Below are positions 13,842 to 13,947 of a stretch of 13,947 nt of DNA, in pieces. The notes below the pieces were generated by a model. The model made no database searches. It was not told the DNA's origin and saw nothing but the letters and a program-made list of their open reading frames with translations. Position 1 is the stretch's first letter. Each line of letters opens with the position of its first letter. A program made the position numbers and the translations under genes. This stretch comes from JBLIDK01 sp047632595 (lineage in GTDB: Bacteria > Bacteroidota > Bacteroidia > Sphingobacteriales > Sphingobacteriaceae), in assembly GCA_047632595.1 (NCBI GenBank), contig JBLIDK010000049.1, positions 1 to 13,947 of the forward strand. Reading direction: 5' to 3'.

Positions 13842-13947
13842 TTATATTCCTCTTGCCCTGTTCACAATATTCTTGGTTTTTGGATAAAATTGAATGGCAA
13901 TAAAAACTATAAATAATATTAGGGCAATCTTGTAAATAAGGTTCGTT
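13842..13947 (-). CDS. C-terminal end of an unidentified membrane protein
   Basis: The minus strand is open from the window edge to TAA at 13842-13844 and encodes TNLIYKIALILFIVFIAIQF followed by YPKTKNIVNRARGI. This is one clear membrane segment of about 17 hydrophobic residues followed by a basic tail of the kind that stays cytosolic. No start is in view, so the gene continues beyond the window or this is a short chance frame. No family is recognised. It would lie upstream of the receptor gene on the same strand, separated by about 195 bases carrying the receptor promoter and repeats. Confidence 0.4.
   Translation of the reverse strand, partial: TNLIYKIALILFIVFIAIQFYPKTKNIVNRARGI

Overview
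The window looks like a chromosomal segment from a member of the Bacteroidota, most likely a Flavobacteriia-like (Flavobacteriales) bacterium. The evidence is the AT-rich sequence, remnants of type IX secretion (T9SS) type A sorting domains, a TonB-dependent receptor with an N-terminal carboxypeptidase-regulatory-like domain, DUF4412 and FAS1 secreted proteins, and promoters of the Bacteroidota type (TTTG, about 19 bases, TAnnTTTG). Starts generally lack Shine-Dalgarno sequences. I see no tRNA, rRNA, CRISPR array, insertion sequence, phage gene or recognisable defence system.

Layout, left to right. Bases 1-1975 (+) hold a probable co-transcribed group: the 3' end of an enoyl-CoA hydratase-family gene, a methionine-rich DUF4412 secreted protein and a secreted protein with two FAS1 domains, closed by a terminator. 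Bases 2271-4055 (-) hold a POT/PTR2 peptide transporter with its own terminator and a likely promoter. Bases 4056-4783 contain no intact gene, only a nested inverted-repeat element and two decayed T9SS sorting-domain fragments on opposite strands. Bases 4784-5729 (-) hold a Fer4_19 ferredoxin-like gene and a membrane-anchored SRPBCC protein. They lie behind a decayed PhnB-like (VOC) gene that keeps its promoter. A cold-shock protein gene and a SAM methyltransferase gene follow, both on the minus strand.

Bases 7221-8768 (+) encode a SulP anion transporter whose stop codon overlaps that of a convergent aquaporin gene. The aquaporin sits 4 bases downstream of a group 4 glycosyltransferase gene. 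A DUF427 gene and a large FecA-like TonB-dependent receptor follow on the minus strand. The window ends in the 3' end of a small membrane protein gene.

Much of the content is ordinary: envelope transport (peptides, anions, water, a ferric or other chelate), secreted adhesion-type proteins and small redox or ligand-binding proteins. The most unusual signals are non-coding. A 15-base perfect inverted repeat brackets the receptor promoter, and the repeat overlaps a 13-base palindrome in the receptor leader. This could be an operator cluster, a looping pair or an invertible promoter. Next in interest are the gene-decay scars, especially the PhnB-like remnant that now forms the leader of the SRPBCC/ferredoxin operon.
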